DNA from: Olegusella massiliensis
GTDB taxonomy: Bacteria; Actinomycetota; Coriobacteriia; Coriobacteriales; Atopobiaceae
Assembly (NCBI RefSeq): GCF_900078545.1
Contig: NZ_FLLS01000002.1
Location: 1,683,404-1,747,403, forward strand
Direction of reading: 5' to 3'
Length of the DNA: 64,000 nucleotides
Each line of letters begins with the position of its first letter. Within the stretch, counting starts at the first letter, position 1. Of this stretch, positions 52,932 to 62,351 are shown piece after piece. The notes under the pieces are model-generated. The model worked only from the letters and a program-made list of their open reading frames with translations. It was not told where the DNA came from and did not search any database. The translations under genes and the position numbers were made by a program.

Positions 52932-55559
52932 TTACACCTCCCGGAATTTTTGCTCTGCTTCCTTCAATTGCTCTAGCCCGTCTTCATCAAGAAGAACTTC
53001 ACGTGGCTTGGAGCCGTCAGGAGGACCTACTATACCTTTGGCAGCAAGCATATCCATAATGCGTCCTGCTCTAGCGTATCCCACCTTGAGCCGGCGTTGA
53101 AGTCCACTGGTCGAACCTAGCTGAGATTCCACGACAATTTGCGCTGCTTGCCATACCAAAGGATCATCGTCATCGTCACCTGTTGACGCACCATTACTAG
53201 GCTGACCAGGAACCACCTGAGTAAGAATTTCCTCATGGTAATCGGGCTCACCCTGATCACACCAATGCGCAACAACAGATTCAATCTCAGCGTCAGCAAC
53301 ATAGCAACCAAGAATGCGCCGTGTACGATGGCCTCGGAACTTAAAAAGCATGTCACCATTACCTAACAGGCGATCGGCACCCGTCTGGTCAAGAATGACA
53401 CGCGAGTCCATGCTCGAGGCAACTGAAAGCGCAATACGGGTCTCAATATTGGACTTAATAAGACCTGTTACCACATCAGCTGAAGGGCGCTGGGTAGCAA
53501 GCACAAGATGAATACCTGCTGCACGCGCAAGTTGAGCAATGCGAACAATAGATGCTTCAACGTCTTTGCCAGCAACCATCATAAGGTCAGAAAGCTCATC
53601 GATAATGATGACCATAAAGGGCATGGGCTCAGGTGGATTATCCATCTCGGAGAGCTTACCTGTGGTACACATCTCGTTATAAATGGTGATATTTCGAGCA
53701 CCTGCGCGTTCAAATACCTTGAGCCTACGCTCCATCTCAGATACTGCCCACTGAAGTGCACTCGCGGCTTGACGTGGCTCGGTTACCACGGGTACGTAGA
53801 GGTGTGGAAGACCGTTATAGCCCGAGAACTCTACACGCTTCGGGTCAACCAAAATGAGCCGAACCTGCTTGGGTGTATCACGCATCAAGATAGACATAAT
53901 AAGACTGTTAATCATTACAGACTTACCCGAACCCGTAGAACCTGCTACCAGTAAGTGTGGCATTTTGGCCAAGTCTGCAATAACTGCTTTGCCGCCTGCA
54001 TCGCGACCAACCGCAAATTCCAGTGGACCGCCCTTGGCATAAGGTAAAACATCACCGATGCAGACACTTTCGCGTTTCTTGTTGGGAATTTCGATACCAA
54101 CTCGCGAAGTGCCAGGAATGGGTGCAAAAATACGCACGGATTCAGCTGCTAAGGTGAGTGCAATATCATCCTCAAGATTAACAATTTTATTTACTCGCTC
54201 GCCCTCCCCCATTTCTACTTGAAATGTGGTAACAAGAGGACCAGAAACGTAGTCAACAACTTTGCTGCTAAGACCAAATTCGGACAGAGTTGACTGAAGT
54301 CTACGCATAGTTGAGGTTAGCTCAGCATCGGTTGATGCACTTTGGGCGCTATGAGGATTAGAGGAAAGCATCTCAAAGGACGGAAGTTTAAACTCCTGGG
54401 TGGAATCCCCGGGACGTGCATGAATAGATTGTGCTTGAGTACGTACGTTTACCGCCGAAGACGTAGGCGCTTTGGACTGCTTACGCTGAGCCTTGGGAGT
54501 CTTAAGGCTCTCAGTAGTTGTAGCTGATGCGTCTGCGTCATAGGGCAGTTCGTCCTGCTCAACAAACTGCGCACGTAAAAACTCAGGGATAGAAGGAGTT
54601 TTGTCTTTTTTGAACTTGGAATCAGACTTTCTAGAACGCGTCAAACGCTGGGTGAGCTGAGTTTGTTGTGTTGTCTCCTCTGCATCATCTTCAACAACAT
54701 TTACGGGTTCGGAACTTGCAATCGGTTTTTTATGACGACGCAACACCGTAGTTTTGCGCGCACCAATAAAACTAGTTGCTGGAGTGGTGGGATCAGACTC
54801 GGAAGCATCCGCCCATTCATCTTGGCCAGCCCAATCTTGCTCGATGACAGGCGAGGCGGCAGCACGCGCGTTTCGACGCTCAATGCGCTTCTGTGCGCGT
54901 TCTGCTTTGCGCTGCCGAAGCTCTTCAAAATGACGCTCACGAGCTTCTTGCAAACTACTACCCGCATCCGAAGCTTTTGCCTTGATATGCGCAATGGCAC
55001 CTGAGATAGAAAAGCCACAGACGACAAGACCAACAAGAATAATGCCGCTGAGCAATACCACACCTACGCCAAAGCCCACACTCTTCAGCAAGCCCCAAGC
55101 AATTGCCCCACCTACATAGCCACCACGGTTAAACAAAACTTCTTTTGACAAGACAAGGTCAGGATCTGCTTCGCCTCCAGGAAAGCTCAGTGACATAAGA
55201 CTCAAAATAGCCAGCAGCATCAACGAAAGGCCTAGGGCAACATGACCCGAGAGGGGCCCATGTCCATCAGCAAAAAATGTAAGAGCAAACAAAGCAATAC
55301 TGAGGGGACATAAAAGTGCACCCCTACCAAAGAGCCAACTTAAGAACTCTCCTGCCTTTTGGGTTACTGGGGCAGGTGTGGTCAGCAGCAAAGCTACAGC
55401 CATGGCTGCTGCAAGTGCAAGGAGCAAAACACCAATAATGTCGTTTGCCTCAGCGCTACGGGGTGTAGGAGCTTGCTTTGCCGCACGCCTCACACCCTGA
55501 CGTTGACGTCCTTGTCTGCCCCGCAACTCTGCTGCGTTTGATCTGCGTCTTGAGGGCAT
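52932..55559 (-). CDS. ftsK: DNA translocase FtsK/SpoIIIE
   Basis: This 875-aa septal motor pumps chromosome ends into daughter cells. Four or five N-terminal membrane helices (about 35-200) are followed by a charged linker and then the motor. The motor has the alpha-domain, Walker A VAGSTGSGKSVMINS, LILVDPKRVEFSGYNGLPHL, IIDELSDLMMVAGK and HLVLATQRPSADVVTG. The C-terminal gamma winged helix for KOPS reading is LQRRLKVGYARAGRIMDML. The start at 55559 has GGAGG upstream and overlaps the rnj stop by one base (TAATG). Confidence 0.95.
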   Translation of the reverse strand: MPSRRRSNAAELRGRQGRQRQGVRRAAKQAPTPRSAEANDIIGVLLLALAAAMAVALLLTTPAPVTQKAGEFLSWLFGRGALLCPLSIALFALTFFADGHGPLSGHVALGLSLMLLAILSLMSLSFPGGEADPDLVLSKEVLFNRGGYVGGAIAWGLLKSVGFGVGVVLLSGIILVGLVVCGFSISGAIAHIKAKASDAGSSLQEARERHFEELRQRKAERAQKRIERRNARAAASPVIEQDWAGQDEWADASESDPTTPATSFIGARKTTVLRRHKKPIASSEPVNVVEDDAEETTQQTQLTQRLTRSRKSDSKFKKDKTPSIPEFLRAQFVEQDELPYDADASATTTESLKTPKAQRKQSKAPTSSAVNVRTQAQSIHARPGDSTQEFKLPSFEMLSSNPHSAQSASTDAELTSTMRRLQSTLSEFGLSSKVVDYVSGPLVTTFQVEMGEGERVNKIVNLEDDIALTLAAESVRIFAPIPGTSRVGIEIPNKKRESVCIGDVLPYAKGGPLEFAVGRDAGGKAVIADLAKMPHLLVAGSTGSGKSVMINSLIMSILMRDTPKQVRLILVDPKRVEFSGYNGLPHLYVPVVTEPRQAASALQWAVSEMERRLKVFERAGARNITIYNEMCTTGKLSEMDNPPEPMPFMVIIIDELSDLMMVAGKDVEASIVRIAQLARAAGIHLVLATQRPSADVVTGLIKSNIETRIALSVASSMDSRVILDQTGADRLLGNGDMLFKFRGHRTRRILGCYVADAEIESVVAHWCDQGEPDYHEEILTQVVPGQPSNGASTGDDDDDPLVWQAAQIVVESQLGSTSGLQRRLKVGYARAGRIMDMLAAKGIVGPPDGSKPREVLLDEDGLEQLKEAEQKFREV

Positions 55560-57223
55560 TAGACCTCCATTACCACCGGAATCACCATAGGTCTTGTATG
55601 GGTACGCGACCAAATGAAGTTAGAAAGACTACCACGAACTGTACGGCGAATCTGGTCAACACTTGCGCCCTTCGATTGTGCCTGGCGCTCAACCGTCTGA
55701 CGCACGTTGGCTGTGGCATCACTCATGAGAGCCTCATCGGCCGCATATGCAACACCACGAGCAGAGAACTCAATATCGTTTGCCTTGTGACTCCTCTTTC
55801 CTACCGTCACAACCACAGTAATGATACCGTCCTCGCTGAGCTTTTGCCTGTCACGGAAGAGGATGGGGTCAACATTTGAAATGCTGAGGCCATCAACATA
55901 TATCAAACCGGATTCGACACCTTTACCCCAACGTAACTTGCCATCAACAACCTCAAGCGCATCTCCATTATTGGCAATAAAGATATGATCTTTGGGCATA
56001 CCCATTGCCATGGCAAGTTTTGCGTGCGCTGCAAGATGCACTGCTTCACCATGGACGGGTGCAAAGTAGTGTGGCTTGCAAAGCGCAAGCATAAGTTTGA
56101 GCTCTTCTTGGCGTGCATGACCTGAGACATGCACCGTTGCGTTAGTCTTGTCATAGATGGTGCAACCTATTTTGGTAAGGGCGTTGATAATACCCTGTAC
56201 GCTTTTCTCGTTACCAGGAACAGGCGTTGCAGAAATAATCACGGTGTCATTCGCAGTAATTTGTAGTGACTTATGATCACCTGTTGCCATACGACCAAGG
56301 GCGCTCATAGGCTCGCCTTGACTACCAGTACACATCACTACAACTTTGTCGTCAGGAATCTCTCCAATTTCAAACGCATCGATGAGATTTTTTTCGTCTA
56401 CATGTAAATACCCAAGTTCTCGAGCAACCCTCGTATTGGTCACCATGGACCGCCCTGTCACCACAACTTTGCGACCAACAGAGGTGGCGGCATCACAAAC
56501 CTGCTGGATTCTATGGATGTGGCTGGAGAAGCTCGCCACAAATACCCTGCCAGGAGCATTCTTAATGATATGGCGCAGGGTCGGACCAACCGTTGCTTCA
56601 CTTGGTGTAAAGCCTGGTTGGGTGGCGTTAGTAGAATCTGATAGCAACAAATCGATACCCATAGTGGCAAAGCGAGAGATAGCTTGGAAATTGGTTCGCA
56701 CGCCATCAATGGGCGTCTGATCGAGTTTAAAGTCACAGGTGTGCAACACTGAGCCTGCTGGTGTACGAATATATACACCAAGAGCACCTGGGATAGAGTG
56801 TGTTACCGAGAAGAAATCGATAGAGAAGTTGCCCAGATTGATGTGAGTACCATTTTGAACCTCGCGAAAACGAGGAGAGTTAATTTTGTGCTCAGCAAGC
56901 TTGCCTTCGACAATACCCAAGGTCATCTTGCTGGAATAAATTGGCACTTTGTGGTTGAGATCAGCCAAAAGATATGGCAAAGCGCCCGTATGGTCCTCGT
57001 GACCATGGGTAATAAGTATGCCTCGAAGCTTGTGCTCGTTTTCGAGCACATAGCTATAGTCTGGCAAAATCAAATCAATTCCAGGCTGGTTGTCTTCGGG
57101 AAACATTAAACCAGCATCGAGCAAAATCATGTCATCGCCATACTCAAAGGCAGTCATGTTCTTGCCAATACCGTCCAAGCCTCCCAAAGGAATAATCCTT
57201 AAGGGAGTTTGTTTTTTAGCCAT
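55559..57223 (-). CDS. rnj: Ribonuclease J
   Basis: This 554-aa enzyme of the metallo-beta-lactamase/beta-CASP family has 5'-3' exonuclease and endonuclease activity in mRNA decay and rRNA maturation. It shows LGGLDGIGKNMTAFEYGDD, the zinc motif THGHEDHTGALPYLL, LLSDSTNATQPGFTPSE, the beta-CASP part VVMCTGSQGEPMSAL and VHVSGHARQEELKLML with FAPVHGE. The start at 57223 was chosen by AAAGGA upstream and by the family start (LRIIPLGGL shortly after). It is co-directional with and coupled to ftsK. Confidence 0.95.
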   Translation of the reverse strand: MAKKQTPLRIIPLGGLDGIGKNMTAFEYGDDMILLDAGLMFPEDNQPGIDLILPDYSYVLENEHKLRGILITHGHEDHTGALPYLLADLNHKVPIYSSKMTLGIVEGKLAEHKINSPRFREVQNGTHINLGNFSIDFFSVTHSIPGALGVYIRTPAGSVLHTCDFKLDQTPIDGVRTNFQAISRFATMGIDLLLSDSTNATQPGFTPSEATVGPTLRHIIKNAPGRVFVASFSSHIHRIQQVCDAATSVGRKVVVTGRSMVTNTRVARELGYLHVDEKNLIDAFEIGEIPDDKVVVMCTGSQGEPMSALGRMATGDHKSLQITANDTVIISATPVPGNEKSVQGIINALTKIGCTIYDKTNATVHVSGHARQEELKLMLALCKPHYFAPVHGEAVHLAAHAKLAMAMGMPKDHIFIANNGDALEVVDGKLRWGKGVESGLIYVDGLSISNVDPILFRDRQKLSEDGIITVVVTVGKRSHKANDIEFSARGVAYAADEALMSDATANVRQTVERQAQSKGASVDQIRRTVRGSLSNFIWSRTHTRPMVIPVVMEV

Positions 57224-57416
57224 ATGTGTTCGTATTCCTTTCACATGTACCCAATAAAAATATATGCAGCTGCTTTAGCAGCTAAACTTTCTTGTTTATT
57301 AGTCATTGTAAGACTAGCAAGACTTTGATGCTTGCGCCGCTTGCACTCTCATACCAACCGCTCGCCGAGACTACACAAAAGTCGTAGTTTTATGGGATCT
57401 TTTTGGGTATGAAAGA

Positions 57417-57871
57417 AGTAACAACGTAGTCGAGAGTGTTACTGAGAACGGAGGTGGTTCCGATGTACAGAGCAGTGGAAGAGGCTTCTGAGCAGGATGA
57501 AATGGCGGCTTCCCATTTCGTTTCCCAGAACCACTCCTCCGATGTAACCTCTGCCTTTTAGTACACGCTAGATAGCGTACAGTTTGAGAGTAGTTACTCT
57601 TTAGCAGAGAAGCCAGCATTGTAGGAGTTGGTTCTTATCCTCCAGAAGCTTCTAGTTGGGCAGACGACCGAGATATCATTCTCATCTCGTCTGGCGTAGA
57701 AGCCTGTTATGCAGGCTGGTTTGTCACTAGTCCAGATTGCGGGATCCTAGAGACCCGAGCAGAAAGGTACCTGACAAACGTTGCTCTTCGCGTCAATTGC
57801 TTGAAAGCGATATGATTCCGATGGGCAAATAAAAGCACGGGCGCCCCGCATCCTCGGCGGGGCGCTTTTTT
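57417..57871 (+). ncRNA. Candidate structured non-coding RNA of about 450 nt with strong terminator
   Basis: No protein-coding gene is visible between rnj and the 160-aa gene, but base-pairing is dense. AGTAACA/TGTTACT is at 57417-57443. A long-range stem CGGAGGTGGTTC (57430-57441 region to 57450) pairs with GAACCAC-tc-CTCCG (about 57528-57541), enclosing GAAATGG/CCATTTC. Next comes a three-way junction closed by CTCTGC/GCAGAG (57549-57554 with 57604-57609), holding GTACaCGC/GCGTAC and AGAGTA/TACTCT. Further stems are CAGAC...GTCTG, AGCCTG/CAGGCT and CGGG/CCCG near 57740-57757. A strong plus-strand terminator ends it. RNase P, tmRNA, SRP and 6S signatures were not found. Strand is inferred from the terminator. 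Confidence 0.5.
57841..57871 (+). terminator. Strong plus-strand terminator without an upstream gene
   Basis: GCGCCCCGC (57841-57849) and GCGGGGCGC (57857-57865) form a perfect 9-bp GC stem followed by TTTTTT. There is no protein gene upstream on the plus strand, so it must terminate a non-coding transcript. Confidence 0.9.
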
Positions 57872-57989
57872 CTAGCTTTTTTTCTAAATGGTTCGTTTTT
57901 CCGCAACAGATGGTTTATTCTTCGAGCTTTTTAAAACACGACCTGCGGTTTTGCGTTTATTTACCTCGAAGCTTGAACCATCTATATTT

Positions 57990-58472
57990 TTACAGCTTGA
58001 CGTTATAAACCCTTTGTGCCATCGCAATAAAATCAGCCGCTTCTTCTTTTTGCAAAACCTTGATCATGAGTTGACCACCAGGTAATGGGCGATCAGTAAT
58101 AGACATCATGGCAGAGCCACCCTTAAATTTATCGCTCTTCCATACATATTGACCATTGGTAATCTTTCTTTTAATGGAGATAATATCACTCGGTTGTAAG
58201 AAAACCGGCTCATCATACTCTTCTAATTCATTGTCTACCGCAATGACAACCATTGAGCCATCATCCTTGTAGCCAACAATATAATTGGCATAGGTGTTAA
58301 TTCTGACAACAACGGCATTTGTAGTAGATAAGCCATACATATAAACGAGTTTATAAGCATCTCCATCTGGCACTAACGAATTAAATATCGAACGCATTTT
58401 TTGCTTATTAGCATTACTTTCTTCCGATGATGCTCCAGCCAATGTATCTTTTAGAGAATCAAATAAGCCCAT
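57990..58472 (-). CDS. Hypothetical 160-aa protein, possibly PH-like
   Basis: This small soluble protein begins MGLFDSLKDTLAGASSEESN and continues with a beta-rich stretch (YKLVYMYGLSTTNAVVVRINTYANYIVGYKDDGSMVVIAV, then IISIKRKITNG and SDKFKGGSAMMSITD). It closes with a helix (KEEAADFIAMAQRVYNV). Strand pattern plus terminal helix resemble bacterial PH-like domains, but no family was firmly recognised. The GGA-containing ribosome site AAAGGATAA precedes the ATG. AT content is higher than in its neighbours. The gaps on both sides (ncRNA region, and 58473-58689 with no feature) leave it as a single transcription unit. Confidence 0.65.
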   Translation of the reverse strand: MGLFDSLKDTLAGASSEESNANKQKMRSIFNSLVPDGDAYKLVYMYGLSTTNAVVVRINTYANYIVGYKDDGSMVVIAVDNELEEYDEPVFLQPSDIISIKRKITNGQYVWKSDKFKGGSAMMSITDRPLPGGQLMIKVLQKEEAADFIAMAQRVYNVKL

Positions 58473-58689
58473 GTATTATCCTTTCAGTTTTTACATAAGT
58501 TAAAGACCCTAAAGAGTAACTTTACATATAGGATAAATCCTTCAAGCCTCCCCTATCAAGGAGAATAATATGTAGTGGTTCTGCTAGAAGAATTACAACA
58601 ATACATTTTAAACTTACCGCAAAATGCAGTCCTGTAGCCTCAAATCTCATGTGATATAGAAAGCAAAAAAATCAATTTACATACTAAAA

Positions 58690-58715
58690 GCCCAGTTCCA
58701 TTATAGGAACTGGGC
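58690..58715 (-). terminator. Terminator of pnp
   Basis: GCCCAGTTCC (58690-58699) and GGAACTGGGC (58706-58715) form a perfect 10-bp stem with loop ATTATA, followed on the minus strand by TTTT. It lies 24 bases after the pnp stop. Confidence 0.92.
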
Positions 58716-58739
58716 ACTGAATACTACTAAAACAAATGG

Positions 58740-61007
58740 TTAGCTCTCGTGGTGACGGCGAGGCTTACGAGGCTCGCTAGATTGATCTCCGCCATTATCG
58801 CCAGGGCGCCTATGAGAATTCATATTGGCGCTACGACCACGACGCTCACGGTTACCGCCAAAACGGCGCTCACGTCCAGGTTCACTGTTGTTCTTGTGAG
58901 TGGAGTTAGCAGGAGCCTCGGGCTTGTCAAGACGATCAAGAGAAATCTTGCCCTTTTCATCCACGTCAAGAACCATAACTTTGACCTCATCGCCCACAGC
59001 CAAAACGTCCTCAACTTTGTCAACATGACCTTTGGCGACACGGGAGACATGAAGCAGACCATCTTTACCAGGAAGTAGTTCAACAAAAGCGCCAAAAGGC
59101 TGAATGCCTACGACACGACCGTTGTACTCCTCGCCCACTTCAGGCACTTTAACGATAGCCTTAATACGCTCGGCAGCCTCTTCACCAGCAGCGGAAGTGC
59201 CTGCGATAAAGATGGAACCATCCTCTTGGATATCAATGGTCGCACCCGTCTCTTCTTGGATGCCACGGATGATCTTGCCACCAGAACCTATGACGTCGCG
59301 AATCTTGTCAGTAGGAATCTGCATGCTAATAATCTTAGGTGCAGATTCTTTGGTTTCCTCACGAACAGCGGGAACGGCATCGAGCATAGCATCAAGGATA
59401 TGCATACGGCCCTCATGAGACTGCTTAAAGGCCTGACGGAAAATCTCAGGAGTAAGACCCGTTGCCTTATTGTCCATCTGCATAGCAGTGATGCCCTTGG
59501 TGGTACCGCAAACCTTAAAGTCCATATCACCTAGGAAGTCCTCAACGCCTTGGATGTCAGTCAGGACAACAGTCTTGCCTTCTTCTTGGATGAGCCCCAT
59601 TGCAACACCAGAAACAGGACGCTTGATAGGTACACCAGCATCCATCAAAGCCAAAGTGGAACCACAGGTAGAAGCCATGGAAGAAGAACCATTGGACTCC
59701 ATAACCTCAGACACCACACGGATGGCATAGGGGAAGTCATCCTCAGAAGGAATAACGGGACGCAAAGCACGCTCTGCCAGAGCACCGTGACCAATCTCAC
59801 GACGCTTGGGTGAACCCATACGACCAGTCTCACCCGTGCAGAAGGGTGGGAAGTTGTAGTGATGCATATAGCGCTTGCCCTCAAGAGGATCAATGGTGTC
59901 AAGGCGCTGCCACTCATTGAGCATGCCTAAGGTGCAGATAGAAAGCACCTGGGTCTGGCCACGCTGGAAAAGACCTGAGCCATGTACCAAAGGCAGATAG
60001 TTGCCTTTTATAAATAGAGGACGAACCTCGTCGCAAACACGGCCATCAACACGCTCACCAGTCTCAACGACCATCTGACGCATGGCGTGTTTTTCGAGCT
60101 GCTTGAGCTCGCTGGTAATGGCTCGACTCCACTCGCTTTGCTCCTCGGGACTAAACTCGTCCTTGATTTGCTCCTTGAGCTCATTGACCTGAGTCTCGCG
60201 AATTTCCTTATCTGAACTCTTGATGGCGATCTTCATTTCATCCATATGTGCGTTAATGCGCTCTTGAACCTCAGGAATAGGTTCATCGAGCACATACTCA
60301 CGAACAGGGAACTCACCATTAAGCTCAACACATTTAGCAAAAAACTTGCGCTGCTCTTCACAGAAAGCAGCAATAGCCTGCTGACCAAAGGTCATTGCAG
60401 CAAGCATGTCCTCCTCAGAAATCTCGTTGGCTCCAGCCTCCAACATGGAAATATAGGTAGCAGAACCAGCAAGCTCAAGATCGAGGTCAGAATTGTCTTG
60501 CTCCTCAAATGTTGGGTTGACGATAAATTCACCCGTATCACGATTGCGACCGATACGAACACCTGCCAGAGGACCCTCAAAAGGTACACCACCAACAGTT
60601 AAGGCAGCACTAGCGCCCATGATAGAGATGGTATCAACGCTGTGAACTTGATCAGCCACCAAAGGCATTGCAACAACCTGAACCTCATTGCGGAAACCAT
60701 CAGGGAAAGATGGACGCAAAGGGCGGTCAATCATACGTGCAGTCAGAGTAGCCCTCTCACTAGGACGAGCCTCACGCTTGAGATAGCCACCAGGAATACG
60801 ACCTACTGCATACATCTTTTCAATAAAATCAACAGTCAGAGGGAAGAAGTCGTAGTCTTTACGCTCCTTCGAAACGACCACCGTCACATTAACGATGGAA
60901 TTTCCACAACGTACAAGGCACTGCCCTGTTGCCTGCTTGGCGAGCTCACCCGTCTCGAGGCTATAGTGCTTACCGTAGAGGTCAAACTCGTGTATAACCT
61001 TTGTCAT
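58740..61007 (-). CDS. pnp: Polyribonucleotide nucleotidyltransferase (PNPase)
   Basis: This 755-aa phosphorolytic 3'-5' exoribonuclease has two RNase PH domains (GRIPGGYLKREARPSERATLTARMIDRPLRP; RTEVLS-like QTQVLSICTLG with FPPFCTGETGRMGSPKRREIGHG). An alpha-helical middle, a KH domain (IRDVIGSGGKIIRGIQEETGA) and an S1 domain (GEEYNGRVVGIQPFGAFVELLPGKDGLLHVS) complete it. The C-terminus adds an Arg/Gly/Asn-rich tail (about 705-755), as in other actinobacteria, likely for RNA or protein binding. rpsO lies upstream with a hairpin between, the usual rpsO-pnp arrangement. Confidence 0.96.
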   Translation of the reverse strand: MTKVIHEFDLYGKHYSLETGELAKQATGQCLVRCGNSIVNVTVVVSKERKDYDFFPLTVDFIEKMYAVGRIPGGYLKREARPSERATLTARMIDRPLRPSFPDGFRNEVQVVAMPLVADQVHSVDTISIMGASAALTVGGVPFEGPLAGVRIGRNRDTGEFIVNPTFEEQDNSDLDLELAGSATYISMLEAGANEISEEDMLAAMTFGQQAIAAFCEEQRKFFAKCVELNGEFPVREYVLDEPIPEVQERINAHMDEMKIAIKSSDKEIRETQVNELKEQIKDEFSPEEQSEWSRAITSELKQLEKHAMRQMVVETGERVDGRVCDEVRPLFIKGNYLPLVHGSGLFQRGQTQVLSICTLGMLNEWQRLDTIDPLEGKRYMHHYNFPPFCTGETGRMGSPKRREIGHGALAERALRPVIPSEDDFPYAIRVVSEVMESNGSSSMASTCGSTLALMDAGVPIKRPVSGVAMGLIQEEGKTVVLTDIQGVEDFLGDMDFKVCGTTKGITAMQMDNKATGLTPEIFRQAFKQSHEGRMHILDAMLDAVPAVREETKESAPKIISMQIPTDKIRDVIGSGGKIIRGIQEETGATIDIQEDGSIFIAGTSAAGEEAAERIKAIVKVPEVGEEYNGRVVGIQPFGAFVELLPGKDGLLHVSRVAKGHVDKVEDVLAVGDEVKVMVLDVDEKGKISLDRLDKPEAPANSTHKNNSEPGRERRFGGNRERRGRSANMNSHRRPGDNGGDQSSEPRKPRRHHES

Positions 61008-61113
61008 TCTTTTCCCTTGTCTCCGCCTACCCCTTGTAGACGGGCCGCTTTGTAGGAAGAAACCTTTTCGTTCAACCTACAGGACCGCATTCTGCGACCC
61101 TTCATAACAGCAA

Positions 61114-61135
61114 GAGAGCGCCCGCAGGCGCTCTC
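61114..61135 (-). terminator. Hairpin between rpsO and pnp
   Basis: GAGAGCGCC (61114-61122) and GGCGCTCTC (61127-61135) form a perfect 9-bp stem with a CGCA loop, 20 bases after the rpsO stop. The minus strand continues TTGCTG, a poor T-run. It may therefore act as a partial terminator or RNase processing stem, as in the E. coli rpsO-pnp leader. Confidence 0.75.
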
Positions 61136-61154
61136 ACGATTGCCGAACTATGAG

Positions 61155-61433
61155 CTACTGAATATTGTCGCGAATACCAAGGCTCTTAATAAGCTCACGA
61201 TACTTCTCAATATCGCCAGCCTTGATATAACCCAGCAGACGACGACGCTTACCAACGAGCATCAAAAGACCACGACGCGTGTGATAGTCCTTTTTATGGG
61301 ACTTCATGTGCTCGGTCAAGCTCTTGATACGCTCAGTGAGCAGAGCAACCTGGACCTCAGCGGAACCAGAGTCCTTCTCGTCCTTGCCGTACTGAGAAAT
61401 AATCTCAGCCTTGCGCTCCTTGCTTGTAGCCAT
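61155..61433 (-). CDS. rpsO: 30S ribosomal protein S15
   Basis: This 92-aa ribosomal protein binds 16S rRNA helices 20-22 early in 30S assembly. The whole length matches the family: [68 protein letters not shown]. The ribosome site AAGGGAACG precedes the ATG. The rpsO-pnp pairing is widely conserved. Confidence 0.97.
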   Translation of the reverse strand: MATSKERKAEIISQYGKDEKDSGSAEVQVALLTERIKSLTEHMKSHKKDYHTRRGLLMLVGKRRRLLGYIKAGDIEKYRELIKSLGIRDNIQ

Positions 61434-61599
61434 ACGACGTTCCCTTCTTCTAACAAATTCGCCTCAAACTGAGATAGTCGTCCGGGAAAGACGAGCTTCT
61501 AAGTTAGAGGTACGGACTGATTAAGGATAGCACTGAATTTATTTTATGCAGCTTAAGAGAGGATTTTATTGTGGTACTCTCAGTTTTTCCACGAACGAA

Positions 61600-62349
61600 C
61601 TATAGACCAAGGAAAAATTCTCCTGCCCGCAGGCGACATTCAAGCTGAGAAATTGCCCAGCCATGTGCAAGCAGTGTAAGACGCAAAGCCAAAGCATCGG
61701 TCATGGATACCTCTAACAACTGATCGAACGTCAAGCTAATAAGAGAGCGCAACCATGAGATTTCTTCCTTGCTGAGTTCTTCTGCACCTGCAATACTTTG
61801 CGCGCAACTAGAACATAGCACCCCACCTACTGCAGCAGAAAATCTGCTCACCGCAAAATCCCCGCAGGCAACACAACTATCAAGCTCAGGACGCCAGCCG
61901 CAGTGTGAAAGCAACTTAATACTAAAAGCTGCAACCACCAATAACAGATGCGCTCTATCTTCTGCCTCCTCACAGGCCCGCAATGCGCGCGAACATAGGG
62001 GATATAAATAAGGATCGGGCGCATCTTCATAGCAGTTGTGCAAACTAAGCTCACTGACTGCAGAAGCAGCGCTCACTCGCGCTAAATCACCGCGCAGGCC
62101 CACATGTGCATCAACAGTGGTTGCTTCAGCCACAATGCCTAGATTGCGCCCTTCTGTAATCAAAAAATCAGACTCACAAAATAGCTCAGAGCGTGCAGCT
62201 AGACGTCCTCCTGGCTTACGCGCTCCCTTTGCTACTGCACGCAGCTGTACGCCAGTTTCTCCAAGAAGAGTAAGAATGAGATCCTGCTCCCCCAGCTTAG
62301 TGCTGTCTAGTACCAGGGCTCGAGTACGTTTGGTGCGTCTACCTACCAT
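61600..62349 (-). CDS. recO: DNA repair protein RecO
   Basis: This 249-aa protein helps load RecA at gaps with RecR. The N-terminal OB-fold (RALVLDSTKLGEQDLILTLLGETGVQLRAVAKGARKPGGRL) and the C-terminal zinc-finger part (LDSCVACGDF...GGVLCSSCAQ, four Cys) are typical. It starts 2 bases after era, and the era-recO order is conserved in many bacteria. It is the last gene of the ybeY-dgkA-era-recO operon. Confidence 0.93.
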   Translation of the reverse strand: MVGRRTKRTRALVLDSTKLGEQDLILTLLGETGVQLRAVAKGARKPGGRLAARSELFCESDFLITEGRNLGIVAEATTVDAHVGLRGDLARVSAASAVSELSLHNCYEDAPDPYLYPLCSRALRACEEAEDRAHLLLVVAAFSIKLLSHCGWRPELDSCVACGDFAVSRFSAAVGGVLCSSCAQSIAGAEELSKEEISWLRSLISLTFDQLLEVSMTDALALRLTLLAHGWAISQLECRLRAGEFFLGL

Positions 62350-62351
62350 AA

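Noticed and set aside
57417-57871. RNase P RNA, tmRNA or T-box leader
   Set aside because: Conserved core sequences are missing on both strands, and no downstream plus-strand gene exists for a leader.
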